Assembly (NCBI GenBank): GCA_017398725.1
Contig: JAFQFA010000023.1
Coordinates: 1-40,991 of the forward strand
Direction: 5' to 3'
Source: Oscillospiraceae bacterium
Lineage (GTDB): Bacteria; Bacillota; Clostridia; Oscillospirales; Oscillospiraceae
Length of the DNA: 40,991 nucleotides
Under the pieces are notes generated by a model. It made no database searches, was not told the DNA's origin, and was given only the letters and a program-made list of their open reading frames with translations. Each line of letters begins with the position of its first letter. The stretch's first letter is position 1. This document shows, one piece after another, positions 14,994-23,407 of the stretch. The translations under genes and the position numbers were made by a program.

Positions 14994-16332
14994 GCTTCCA
15001 CTCCCGGTCTGTAAAAGTTTGGTACTGGGGAATCCATTGCAGTTTTACTGTGCCGATCTCACCGTGACGGTTCTTGGACACGATACATTCCGCAACACCC
15101 TTATCCTCAGAGTTGGGGTTATAATATTCGTCACGGTACAAGAACAGAACTTCATCCGCATCCTGCTCAATAGCGCCGGATTCACGCAGATCGGAAAGCA
15201 TCGGACGCTTGTCCGTACGACCCTCCGGACCACGAGACAACTGACTCAGGCAAACCACCGGGACATTCAGTTCTTTCGCCATGATCTTCAGACTTCTGGA
15301 AATATCGCTAACCACATTCACGCGGCTGTCGCCACCCTTGCCATAGCCGGAGCCGTTCATCAGCTGCAAATAGTCCACGATGACCAATCCAAGATTTTCA
15401 ACACGGCGGCATTTTGCATTCATTTCCGCCACGGTAATGGCCGCATTATCGTCCACACGGATGTCCGTTTGGCTCAGCGCCGCAGACGCCATACAAAGCT
15501 TACTCCACTCGTCCTCGCTGAGCTTGCCGGTTGCCATTTTCTGGCTGTCCACAAAGCTTTCAATGGCCAAAAGGCGCATTGCAAGCTGCTCTCTTGACAT
15601 TTCCAAAGAGAACATTGCAACGGTCTTATTGTACTTTTTCGCCACATTCAGGCACAGGTTCAAGGCAAACGCGGTTTTACCCATTGCCGGTCTGGCAGCC
15701 AAAAGAACCAGATCGGAACGGTTCAGACCGTTGATCTTCGCATCCAAATCCCGCATGCCGGTAGACAAGCCCGGGATGGCAGAATCCGACTGGCTCAATT
15801 CCGTCAGGTTATCGAACACTCTGTGCAGAGTCGTACCGATATGCTCCAAGGAATCTCCCCGTTCGCCTTTCCGAAGGGCATAGATCTTCTTTTCCGCACT
15901 TTCCAAAATCTCTGCCGGTGTACCCACCTGCTCCATAACCGTTTTGGAAATATCCGTTGCCGCATCCGCTAGGCCCCGCAGCATTGCCTTGTCCCGCACA
16001 ATGCCGGCATAACGGACTGCATGGGCAGCTGTGGGGGTGATCTCCATCAATTGACGGATGTAATCCCGGGAGTTTTCCTGATCGTTTTCTTTGTAGTAGC
16101 CCAATTCCCGCATTTTATCCAGCACGGTAACAGGGTCAATGGTCTGGGAGAAATTGAACATGGTATAAATGGTTTCATAAATCTCCCGGTTCTGCCGCAG
16201 ATAAAAATCCTCAGGCCGCACGATGCCAATCACATCCGTCAGACAACGGCTGTCAATCAGGATCGAACCCAGCACCGCCTGCTCAGCCTCCGTAGATTGG
16301 GGCAGCTGACGGGCCATCAATTCTTCATCCAT
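14983..16332 (-). CDS. dnaB: Replicative DNA helicase
   Basis: A 449-residue hexameric replication-fork helicase (DnaB, called DnaC in Bacillus). The N-terminal domain (residues about 8-110) begins with QLPQSTEAEQAVLGSILID. The RecA-like motor has Walker A AARPAMGKTA (212-221), Walker B LVIVDYLQLM and the later LSDLRESGAIEQDADEVLFL motif with the arginine finger region. No intein or insertion is present. AAAGGAG lies 7 nt before the ATG. It is 33 nt downstream of rplI, a conserved neighbour. Confidence 0.97.
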   Translation of the reverse strand: MDEELMARQLPQSTEAEQAVLGSILIDSRCLTDVIGIVRPEDFYLRQNREIYETIYTMFNFSQTIDPVTVLDKMRELGYYKENDQENSRDYIRQLMEITPTAAHAVRYAGIVRDKAMLRGLADAATDISKTVMEQVGTPAEILESAEKKIYALRKGERGDSLEHIGTTLHRVFDNLTELSQSDSAIPGLSTGMRDLDAKINGLNRSDLVLLAARPAMGKTAFALNLCLNVAKKYNKTVAMFSLEMSREQLAMRLLAIESFVDSQKMATGKLSEDEWSKLCMASAALSQTDIRVDDNAAITVAEMNAKCRRVENLGLVIVDYLQLMNGSGYGKGGDSRVNVVSDISRSLKIMAKELNVPVVCLSQLSRGPEGRTDKRPMLSDLRESGAIEQDADEVLFLYRDEYYNPNSEDKGVAECIVSKNRHGEIGTVKLQWIPQYQTFTDREWKHAE

Positions 16333-16365
16333 GCGCGGTCTCCTTTCTTCAGCTTACTCTTGAAA

Positions 16366-16812
16366 TCAAGCCTCTTCGATCTTCACGGTCAGCGGTGCGC
16401 TGATCTCGTAGCCCAGCTTACACTGGACTGTATAAGTCCCTACACTCTTAATGGGATCTGCAACGACGATCTTACGCTTATCCAATGCGATACCGGTCTT
16501 GGCTTTCAGAGCATCCGCAATTTCCTGATTTGTGATAGAGCCAAACAAACGTCCGGCACCGCCACCCTTGCCGGTTACTACCAGCACAGTATCCCGCAGC
16601 TGCTTGGAAATCTCCAAAGCCTCCGCCCGTTCCTTGGCTTCCTTTTCGGCTGCCGCTTTATCGTTCATCTTCTTAGTGTTCATAGCATCGGCAGTTGCTT
16701 CTACCGCCAGCTTCCGGGGCAGGAGGAAGTTTCTTGCATAGCCGTCGGAGATTTCCAACAGCTGACCCTTCTTGCCTTTTCCTTTCACATCCTGCAACAA
16801 AATAACTTTCAT
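16366..16812 (-). CDS. rplI: Ribosomal protein L9
   Basis: 148 residues, the standard length of bL9. The N-terminal domain carries [20 protein letters not shown] and [15 protein letters not shown] long connecting helix rich in Ala, Lys and Glu follows (residues about 45-75), then the C-terminal rRNA-binding domain with [16 protein letters not shown]. It binds domain V of 23S rRNA on the large subunit. AAGGAG precedes the ATG by 8 nt. It sits 12 nt after gdpP, as in many Firmicutes. Confidence 0.97.
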   Translation of the reverse strand: MKVILLQDVKGKGKKGQLLEISDGYARNFLLPRKLAVEATADAMNTKKMNDKAAAEKEAKERAEALEISKQLRDTVLVVTGKGGGAGRLFGSITNQEIADALKAKTGIALDKRKIVVADPIKSVGTYTVQCKLGYEISAPLTVKIEEA

Positions 16813-16824
16813 AATCGGTTCTCC

Positions 16825-18801
16825 TTACGATTCAAAATACTGATTGATCGATTCCAACAGCCGATCCAGCACCTCTTTCACTGTGGAATCAGGAATCTGC
16901 GCGCCTGCGGTTGCGGAATTGCCGCCGCCGCCCAAAGGCTCCAAAATCACCTGCACATTGGCTTTGCCGATTGAGCGGGCGGAAATAATCACACGATCTC
17001 CGTCCGGATACAACACAAAGGATGCAGAAATTCCGGAAATGTTCAAAAGTTCATCCGCCGCGGCGGCTGCCAAAGTCCGGGAGGTAGCGTTATTGAGCGC
17101 AGAAATGGCGATCTCCTGACCGTAAAGTCGGGCAGATTTAATGATTTGGTATTTTTCCATGGTGTCATGGAAGTCGTTCTGCAGAAGCTTTTTCGCCTCC
17201 ACCGTATCGGCGCCCAGCTGCCTTAGATATGCCGCTGCCTCAAAGGTACGCTCACCGGTACGAACGTTAAAGCTCTTGGTGTCCAAGAAAATACCTGCCA
17301 TCAGCGCCTTGGCTTCCTCCGGCAGCACGTCATCCCGCTCGACTGCATATTGCAGAATCTCTGTGACCAGTTCCGAAGCGGAGGAGGCATAGGGCTCATG
17401 AAGGTTCACCACCACCGGCGTGATATAATCCGCAGCTCTGCGATGGTGATCCACCACACAGACCCTAGAAATCGTCTCTAAGAGCGCTTTGCTCTCCACT
17501 TGATCCGGACGGTTGGTGTCAACAACAACCAGCGTGCTGCGATTATCGCAACGCAACAGCGCCTCTTGGGCAGAAATGAAAACGCCTTTATACTCCGGCA
17601 CCTGCCGGATCTGGCCGATCAGCTCCTGCGAAACATTGTTATCCTGATCGATCACGATATAAGCGCTCTTCCCCTTTTTACGGCAAAGGCATACGATACC
17701 CACCGCTGCGCCAACTGCGTCCAGATCCGCATTTTTATGGCCCATCACGAACACTTCACTACTCTGACCGATCAGTTCCATCAGAGAGTTGGCCGTCACG
17801 CGGGAACGGACCTTGCTTCTATGCTCTGTTTCTTTGGTTCGACCTCCATAGAAATGGAAGTTCAAACGGTCTTTCACAACAGCCTGATCGCCGCCGCGGC
17901 TAAGGGCCATCTCAATCGCCAGTGCGGCAAACTCATACCCCTCTTCAAAGGTAGCCGCATCCACGCCCAAACCAAAAGAAATGGATGCCGCCACACCTGC
18001 CGGGCTGGTGATCTCATGGATCTGCTCCAGCAGGGAGAACTTATTCTCTACCGCCTGCTTTAAATCCCGTTTTTCCGTGATCAGCAGGAATCGATTCTTT
18101 TCCAGCCGGCGAAGCAGTCCGTGGTAATCCTCAGCCCATTTTAAGATGGCATCATTGATTTTTGCGTTCATGGCAGAAATCGCAGCTTCTGTCATGTTTC
18201 TTGTTAACTCGTCATAATTATCCACCAAAATAATGGACACCACCGGACGAGACCGGATATATTCATCCCGCACCTGATAAAGCTCCGTCAGATCTGCAAG
18301 ATAAATCAAGCCCAAATACGTGGTATTGGGATCATCACCGCGGATCATACTTCCGTGGATCCGGTAACGGCGTCCCTGCAAAGTCACATCGTAAGGCGCT
18401 TCATGCTTACCAGCAGTAAGCCAATCGCTGTTGAATGCAGGCAGTGCCTCGCTGATGAGGCGGGTCTTCAGCCTGTCCTGCAGGCCGGTAATTTTAACAA
18501 ATGCATCATCTGCATAGACGATGCCCCCATCAAACAACCGGATCAGCGCCGTGGGGAACGGTGCTTTTGCACCAGTGGTGCCGGCATAGGCATCTGTATA
18601 TTTCTGCACAAAGGTATAAAGCTCCCGCTTTCGATACGTACGATAGATGATGTAGATCGCAAAGGAAACGCCTGTAATGATCAGTTCTGCTAAAGAAATC
18701 AGATAATGCCCCATAATAGCAGTCACTACCGTAAACAAGAACAGCAAAATAAAAACAACCCAAAAGTCTCCGTTTAATGCACGGCCAAGCTTCTTATTCA
18801 A
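16825..18801 (-). CDS. gdpP: Cyclic di-AMP phosphodiesterase GdpP
   Basis: A 658-residue membrane protein of the GdpP/YybT family, which cleaves c-di-AMP to pApA. Two transmembrane helices lie at about 13-53. A PAS-like domain (about 70-140) and a degenerate GGDEF domain (about 165-300) follow; the GGDEF motif itself is not recognisable. The C-terminal DHH/DHHA1 phosphodiesterase has MGHKNADLDAVGAA (about 352-365), VVVDTNRPDQVE and VVDHHRRAAD (about 446-455). I place the start at TTG 18801, because AGGAGG lies 9 nt upstream. An in-frame ATG 57 nt earlier lies downstream of the promoter but has no ribosome site. It is the first gene of the operon through ftsH. Confidence 0.93.
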   Translation of the reverse strand: MNKKLGRALNGDFWVVFILLFLFTVVTAIMGHYLISLAELIITGVSFAIYIIYRTYRKRELYTFVQKYTDAYAGTTGAKAPFPTALIRLFDGGIVYADDAFVKITGLQDRLKTRLISEALPAFNSDWLTAGKHEAPYDVTLQGRRYRIHGSMIRGDDPNTTYLGLIYLADLTELYQVRDEYIRSRPVVSIILVDNYDELTRNMTEAAISAMNAKINDAILKWAEDYHGLLRRLEKNRFLLITEKRDLKQAVENKFSLLEQIHEITSPAGVAASISFGLGVDAATFEEGYEFAALAIEMALSRGGDQAVVKDRLNFHFYGGRTKETEHRSKVRSRVTANSLMELIGQSSEVFVMGHKNADLDAVGAAVGIVCLCRKKGKSAYIVIDQDNNVSQELIGQIRQVPEYKGVFISAQEALLRCDNRSTLVVVDTNRPDQVESKALLETISRVCVVDHHRRAADYITPVVVNLHEPYASSASELVTEILQYAVERDDVLPEEAKALMAGIFLDTKSFNVRTGERTFEAAAYLRQLGADTVEAKKLLQNDFHDTMEKYQIIKSARLYGQEIAISALNNATSRTLAAAAADELLNISGISASFVLYPDGDRVIISARSIGKANVQVILEPLGGGGNSATAGAQIPDSTVKEVLDRLLESINQYFES

Positions 18802-18856
18802 AACAATACACCTCCTAAATGCAATGGTGATGTCGCTATGAGCCCATATTTTGTTC

Positions 18857-18885
18857 ATTATAGCAAATTACAATAATATAAGCAA
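18857..18885 (-). promoter_or_regulatory. Promoter of gdpP operon
   Basis: On the minus strand TTGCTT (18885-18880) and a perfect TATAAT (18862-18857) are separated by 17 bp. The start codon is about 55 nt downstream. It is divergent from the RNase J promoter, 73 bp away. Confidence 0.7.
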
Positions 18886-18958
18886 CAGTTTTTTCCGGTT
18901 TCCTGCCGGGTTTTGTACCGCAGGTCGACATCTGTCGGGGAATAGAGAAAAATAAATG

Positions 18959-18987
18959 TGTACAACCTATCGAAAATGTGGTATACT
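18959..18987 (+). promoter_or_regulatory. Promoter of RNase J leader
   Basis: TGTACA (18959-18964), a 17-bp spacer ending in TGG, and TATACT (18982-18987) form an extended -10 promoter. Transcription would start near 18994, leaving a leader of about 170 nt before the RNase J start codon. Confidence 0.6.
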
Positions 18988-18993
18988 AGGTAG

Positions 18994-19110
18994 GCAAGGC
19001 GGCAGACAGTAGGTCTGCGCAAGGATTCATTTAAACAGGTTTTGCGGGCGATTATGTCCTCCAAACGGCGAATCAGGGCTGTGCGGAGTACATTCGGCTG
19101 CCTGCTTTTT
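18994..19110 (+). ncRNA. Structured leader or small RNA candidate before RNase J
   Basis: Bases 18996-19005 can pair with 19098-19108 (10 pairs, one bulge) to close a roughly 115-nt RNA that ends in a TTTTT run (19106-19110). Its 5' side can instead form a local hairpin (18999-19007 with 19013-19020), so the two folds exclude each other. A further pair CGCAA/TTGCG (19018-19022 with 19042-19046) also overlaps the local hairpin. The layout suggests either a small RNA with its own terminator or an attenuator controlling RNase J. It does not show the conserved SRP RNA loop, and I cannot identify it as 6S RNA. The folds were drawn by eye. Confidence 0.35.
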
Positions 19111-19166
19111 GCATGCTTCTTACTGGTTTTTTACCGAAAGAAGCGAATTTTGAAAGGAGTTTTGAA

Positions 19167-20822
19167 TTGGCTGAAAAACTGAAGATTATCCCCTTGGGCG
19201 GATTAGACGAAATCGGCAAGAATATCACCGTTTTGGAATACGGTCGTGATATGATCGTCATCGATTGCGGCGTTGGTTTCCCGGACGAAGAAATGTACGG
19301 TGTGGATTTGGTAATTCCCGATTTTTCCTATCTGGTCCAGAACGAAAAAAAGCTGCGGGGCATGTTCATTACCCACGGGCACGAAGATCATATCGGATCT
19401 ATCCCCTACTGCATGCAGCAAGTTAACTGCCCCATCCACGCAACCGCGATGACCTGCGGGCTTGTAAAGCTAAAGCTGGAAGAACATCGGATCGCGGATA
19501 AGGTAAAGCTGATCACCCACAAGCCCGGCGACGTGGTAAAAGCCGGTTGCTTCAGCGTAGAATTTATTCATGTAAACCACTCCATTGCCGATGCTGTAGC
19601 CTTTGCTATCCACACCCCTGTCGGCACTGTGGTTATGACCGGTGACTTCAAGATCGATCCCACCGCTAAGGACGGCATGCTGGATATGGCCCGTTTGGGT
19701 GAACTGGGCAATCAGGGTGTTCTGGCACTGATGTGCGACTCTACCAATGTGGAACGGCAGGGCTATACCCCCAGTGAAAACATTGTTGCAGAAGGTCTGG
19801 ACCGGCAGTTTAAAAACTGCGATCAACGAATCATCGTTACCACCTTCGCCTCCAACATGCACCGCATTCAAGCCGTTCTGGCAACCGCCCACCGCTACGG
19901 CAGAAAAGTTGCCGTGTCCGGCCGGAGCATGGAAAATATGCTGAAGGTAGCACAGGAACTCGGCTATATCAAGGTGCCGGCCGGCACCATTGTGGATCTG
20001 GCTACCATCAAGAATCTCCCCAAAAACAAAATCGTGATCGTCTCAACCGGTTCGCAGGGTGAGAACATGTCCGCCCTGTACAGAATGGCATTTTCCACCC
20101 ACAAGCAGGTGGATATTATGGGTGGAGACCGGATCATCATTTCCGCATCCGCGATCCCCGGCAACGAAAAAGCTGTGTCAAGAATCATTAACGAGCTTTA
20201 CCGCAAAGGCGCTGAGGTGGTTTACGAAAAGAACGAAGGACTGCACGTTTCCGGTCACGCCTGTCAGGAAGAACTGAAGATCATCCACGCCTTGACAAAG
20301 CCCCGGTTCTTTATTCCGGTCCATGGCGAGCAGCGTCATCTGCAGATCCACGGCAAGTTAGCCACTTTAATGGGTACGCCTGCCAAAAATGTCTGCATTG
20401 CCGAACTTGGAAATGTAATTGAGCTATCCCGGAAAACTATGAAGGTATCCGGCACTGTACCTGCCGGCAAAGTCTTTGTAGACGGCACCGGCGTAGGCGA
20501 TGTAGGCAGTGTTGTGCTACGGGATCGAAAGCATCTGGCCCAAGACGGCATGATCGTTGTATGCGTCAGCCTGTCTACCCAAGACGGCTCGCTGATTACC
20601 GGTCCGGACATTATCACCAGAGGCTTCATCTATGTAAAAGAATCGGAAGATCTGATGGAAGAACTGCGGGAGGTGGCGATGGAAGCCATTGATCGTTGCA
20701 GCAGAAAGCGGGTCCGGGATTGGGCAGCTATCAAATCTGCCATCAAGAACGATCTGAGCGGTTACCTTTACAAGACTACCAAACGCAACCCCATGATCCT
20801 GCCTGTGATCATGGAAATCTAA
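19167..20822 (+). CDS. Ribonuclease J
   Basis: A 551-residue metallo-beta-lactamase/beta-CASP ribonuclease with 5'-exonuclease and endonuclease activity, central to mRNA turnover in Gram-positives. Metal-binding motif HGHEDH is at 70-75, with MTGDFKID and HVSGHACQEEL further on. The C-terminal domain ends with a VKESEDLMEELREVAMEA helix and a basic tail. The start is TTG at 19167 with AAAGGAG about 7 nt upstream; an earlier ATG (19113) has no site and would overlap the leader structure. It matches both RNase J1 and J2; only one copy is in the window, so I leave the symbol blank. A strong terminator follows. Confidence 0.93.
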   Translation: MAEKLKIIPLGGLDEIGKNITVLEYGRDMIVIDCGVGFPDEEMYGVDLVIPDFSYLVQNEKKLRGMFITHGHEDHIGSIPYCMQQVNCPIHATAMTCGLVKLKLEEHRIADKVKLITHKPGDVVKAGCFSVEFIHVNHSIADAVAFAIHTPVGTVVMTGDFKIDPTAKDGMLDMARLGELGNQGVLALMCDSTNVERQGYTPSENIVAEGLDRQFKNCDQRIIVTTFASNMHRIQAVLATAHRYGRKVAVSGRSMENMLKVAQELGYIKVPAGTIVDLATIKNLPKNKIVIVSTGSQGENMSALYRMAFSTHKQVDIMGGDRIIISASAIPGNEKAVSRIINELYRKGAEVVYEKNEGLHVSGHACQEELKIIHALTKPRFFIPVHGEQRHLQIHGKLATLMGTPAKNVCIAELGNVIELSRKTMKVSGTVPAGKVFVDGTGVGDVGSVVLRDRKHLAQDGMIVVCVSLSTQDGSLITGPDIITRGFIYVKESEDLMEELREVAMEAIDRCSRKRVRDWAAIKSAIKNDLSGYLYKTTKRNPMILPVIMEI

Positions 20823-20826
20823 TGCC

Positions 20827-20861
20827 AAAGGGCATACCCCATCCGGCGGTATGCCCTTTTT
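20827..20861 (+). terminator. Terminator after RNase J
   Basis: A 12-bp perfect stem (20827-20838 with 20848-20859, 9-nt loop) ends in TTTTT. Only 14 nt separate it from the Dus start codon, so Dus expression must depend on read-through or on a promoter inside the RNase J gene. Confidence 0.9.
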
Positions 20862-20875
20862 AACGAGGATATGCC

Positions 20876-21820
20876 ATGAGATATTATTTTGCACCATTGG
20901 AAGGGCTTACCGACGCAATTTACCGGCGATTACATCACAAATTCTTTCCCGGTATTGATCGGTACTACACCCCCTTTATATCCCCTACCGCCCATCGGGT
21001 GCTGACCCCCAAGGAGCAACGGGAACTGCCCCCTGCAGATCAGCTGGATTATGTGTGCATCCCGCAGGTGCTAACCAAACATTCCGAGGATCTTCTATGG
21101 TTTGCCGAGCAATGTGCCGACCTCGGATATACGGAGATCAACTTAAACTTAGGCTGCCCCTCCGGCACAGTGACTGCCAAAGGAAAAGGCTCCGGCATGC
21201 TGAAAGATCCGGATGCTCTGGATCGTTTTCTGGATGAAGTGTTTTATCGCTGTCCCATAGCACTTTCCGTGAAGACCCGAATCGGCTTTGCCGAACCGGG
21301 AGAATTTGACCGCCTATTGCAGATATTTAACCAATACCCTATTTGCGAACTGATCATCCATCCTCGGGTGCGGGCGCAATTCTACAACGGACCGGTAGAA
21401 AAAACGGTATTTGAAAAAGCATTGGCAGACACCACAAATCCCCTTTGCTACAACGGAAATCTCTGCACAAAAGCAGATATTGAAGCAATCCGCAAGAGCT
21501 ATCCCCAAGTGGAAAGTGTAATGCTTGGCAGAGCTTTGATTGCCGACCCCGGTTTGCTCACGGACGGCGGCAGCGACGCGCAGATACTGGAAGCTTTTCA
21601 CGATGCACTTTTGGAGCAGTACATAGAAAATTTCGGCGGTGCAAGAAACGCCATGTTCCGTATGAAGGAAAACTGGCATCACATGCTGTGCAAATTCGAG
21701 AACGCAGATAAGCTGGGTAAGCAGCTGCGGAAAACAACCGACATTGCCGAATACCGCCATATTACCCGGGAAATATTCAACACCTTGCCTTTGCGCAAAG
21801 ACATCCAGCCTGTTTGGTAA
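20876..21820 (+). CDS. tRNA-dihydrouridine synthase
   Basis: A 314-residue FMN-dependent enzyme that reduces uridines in tRNA to dihydrouridine. It begins with the FMN-site block YFAPLEGLTDAIYR. The active-site segment is EINLNLGCPSGTVTAKGKG, with the catalytic cysteine in GCPSGTV. SVKTRIGF, the HPR motif (IIHPRVRAQFYNGP) and the phosphate-binding SVMLGRALIADPGLL follow. Which Dus subgroup and which tRNA positions are modified cannot be decided here. AGGAT precedes the ATG closely. It is cytosolic and lies between the RNase J terminator and the FGGY kinase promoter. Confidence 0.93.
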   Translation: MRYYFAPLEGLTDAIYRRLHHKFFPGIDRYYTPFISPTAHRVLTPKEQRELPPADQLDYVCIPQVLTKHSEDLLWFAEQCADLGYTEINLNLGCPSGTVTAKGKGSGMLKDPDALDRFLDEVFYRCPIALSVKTRIGFAEPGEFDRLLQIFNQYPICELIIHPRVRAQFYNGPVEKTVFEKALADTTNPLCYNGNLCTKADIEAIRKSYPQVESVMLGRALIADPGLLTDGGSDAQILEAFHDALLEQYIENFGGARNAMFRMKENWHHMLCKFENADKLGKQLRKTTDIAEYRHITREIFNTLPLRKDIQPVW

Positions 21821-21837
21821 ATTTTCCGTCTGCTTGC

Positions 21838-21866
21838 TTGCAAGAACCGGCATAATATGCTATGAT
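21838..21866 (+). promoter_or_regulatory. Promoter of FGGY kinase gene
   Basis: TTGCAA (21838-21843) and TATGAT (21861-21866) are separated by 17 bp. The start codon lies 30 nt beyond the -10 hexamer, behind AGGAGG. Confidence 0.6.
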
Positions 21867-21896
21867 TGACCAAAATCCACTTTCAGGAGGTACTTT

Positions 21897-23363
21897 ATGT
21901 ATTATATCGGCGTAGACCTTGGCTCTACCAACATCAAGGTAGCCCTTTATACGCAGGACATGAAGCTGGTAGACCGGCAGAGCTATCCTGTTAATTACAC
22001 CCGCGAAAACGGCTTTGTAGAATTTGATGCGGACTGTTATTTCAAGAATCTGACAGATCTGATCGCTTCCATGATCCAAACCAACAAAATCCCTGCCGAT
22101 CAGGTTTCCCAGATCACCCTCACCGGTCAGGCCGAATCTCTGGTCGTTGTGGACAAAAGCGGCAACACCTTGATGAACGCCATTTCTTGGATGGACGAGC
22201 GTAGCGTGGATGAGTGCACGACTTTGAGCGAACAGTTTGGCGCTGCCGAAATTGAAGCAGTGACCGGCCAGATGGCTGTTCTTCCCACTTGGCCCGCTAC
22301 CAAGATCCTTTGGCTGAAGAACAACAAGCCCGAGGTATTCCAGAACGCCGGTACATATATGATGCTGAAGGATTTTGTGGTGTACAAGCTCACCGGCAAC
22401 ATGCTGGCAGATATGTCCATTGCGACCTTCACCTTCTATTTCGACATCTACGAAAAGAAATACTGGCAGAAAATGCTGGATGCCATCGGCATCTGCCCTG
22501 CGCAGCTCCCCGCCTTGGCAGAGCCCTGCACCGTGGCAGGTCAACTGACCGCCGCCTGTGCAGCTGCCACAGGTCTGTGCGAAAAGACCCGTGTGAATCT
22601 GGGCACGCTGGACCACTTCACCGGCATGATCGGCACCGGCAATGTGCAGTTGGGCGGCATGACCCTTTCTACCGGCACTGTTATGGCACTGACCACTATG
22701 TCCGCTGAGCCCGCCCCCCGGGATTCCGGCATTGCTATGCACTACGGCTTCCGCCCCGACACCCATATTATGCTGCCTGTTGCCGAATCCGGCGGTGTCT
22801 CCTTGGAGTGGTTCCGCCGCACCTGCATGGGCACCATCACTTACGACGAAATGAACGAAATGCTGTCTGCACGAAAACTGCCAAACAACCTGATCTTCCT
22901 GCCTTATCTGGTTGGCACCAACTCTCCGGAATTTGATGTAGACGCATCCGGTACATTCTTCGGTCTGCGGCAGGAAAACGATGTGTTCGATATGGCTTGC
23001 GCCGTTATGGAGGGTGTGGCCTTCATGCTCCGCAAAAACTGCGATCACATCCGTTCCAAGGGCACCGAGATCCGCCATATCATTGCCACCGGCGGCGGCT
23101 CCAAGAGCCCCATTTGGTGTCAGCTGCAAGCAGATATTACCGGTCTTCCCGTGGTAATTCCCGCCGAAAAAGAAGCCGCCTGCTTAGGCTGTGCCATCAT
23201 CGGTGCTGTTACTGACGGCGTATTTGCAAGTTTTGAGGATGCCTCCGAAAAATGCATTTCCTTCACCAAGCGGTTTGAGCCTGTCAATCACGCTCTGTAT
23301 GAAGCCAAGTATAAGAAGTTCTGCGCATTGTATGATGCCATGCTGCAAGTAACCAGAATGTAA
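21897..23363 (+). CDS. FGGY-family carbohydrate kinase
   Basis: A 488-residue sugar kinase with the FGGY two-lobe fold. It has the N-terminal phosphate-binding GVDLGSTNIKVALY (5-18), a WMDERS segment, the catalytic-base region GTLDHFTGMIGTG (D239), and the C-terminal ATP-binding ATGGGSKSPIWCQ (about 397-409) with EAACLGCAIIGA. Length and layout are closest to xylulokinase, but substrate cannot be assigned safely within FGGY kinases. No isomerase, transporter or regulator for a pentose pathway is adjacent, so it stands as an orphan single-gene unit with its own promoter and terminator. It is cytosolic. Confidence 0.88.
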   Translation: MYYIGVDLGSTNIKVALYTQDMKLVDRQSYPVNYTRENGFVEFDADCYFKNLTDLIASMIQTNKIPADQVSQITLTGQAESLVVVDKSGNTLMNAISWMDERSVDECTTLSEQFGAAEIEAVTGQMAVLPTWPATKILWLKNNKPEVFQNAGTYMMLKDFVVYKLTGNMLADMSIATFTFYFDIYEKKYWQKMLDAIGICPAQLPALAEPCTVAGQLTAACAAATGLCEKTRVNLGTLDHFTGMIGTGNVQLGGMTLSTGTVMALTTMSAEPAPRDSGIAMHYGFRPDTHIMLPVAESGGVSLEWFRRTCMGTITYDEMNEMLSARKLPNNLIFLPYLVGTNSPEFDVDASGTFFGLRQENDVFDMACAVMEGVAFMLRKNCDHIRSKGTEIRHIIATGGGSKSPIWCQLQADITGLPVVIPAEKEAACLGCAIIGAVTDGVFASFEDASEKCISFTKRFEPVNHALYEAKYKKFCALYDAMLQVTRM

Positions 23364-23370
23364 AAAACGA

Positions 23371-23405
23371 TCCCCCGGCGGTTTAACCGCCGGGGGGTAT
23401 TTTTA
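23371..23405. terminator. Terminator between kinase and PpiC genes
   Basis: A 10-bp perfect GC-rich stem (23372-23381 with 23387-23396, 5-nt loop) is followed by TATTTTTAT on the + strand. On the minus strand, beyond a short GATCG, there is a TTTTTT run. It can serve both convergent genes. Confidence 0.85.
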
Positions 23406-23407
23406 TC

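Noticed and set aside
18994-19110. Identification of the RNase J leader as SRP RNA or 6S RNA
   Set aside because: The conserved SRP loop sequence is absent, and the length and bubble pattern do not clearly fit 6S RNA. It is listed only as an unidentified structured candidate.
21777-23129. 450-codon minus-strand open frame opposite the FGGY kinase
   Set aside because: The kinase motifs on the plus strand are unambiguous and the antisense frame overlaps the Dus gene end.
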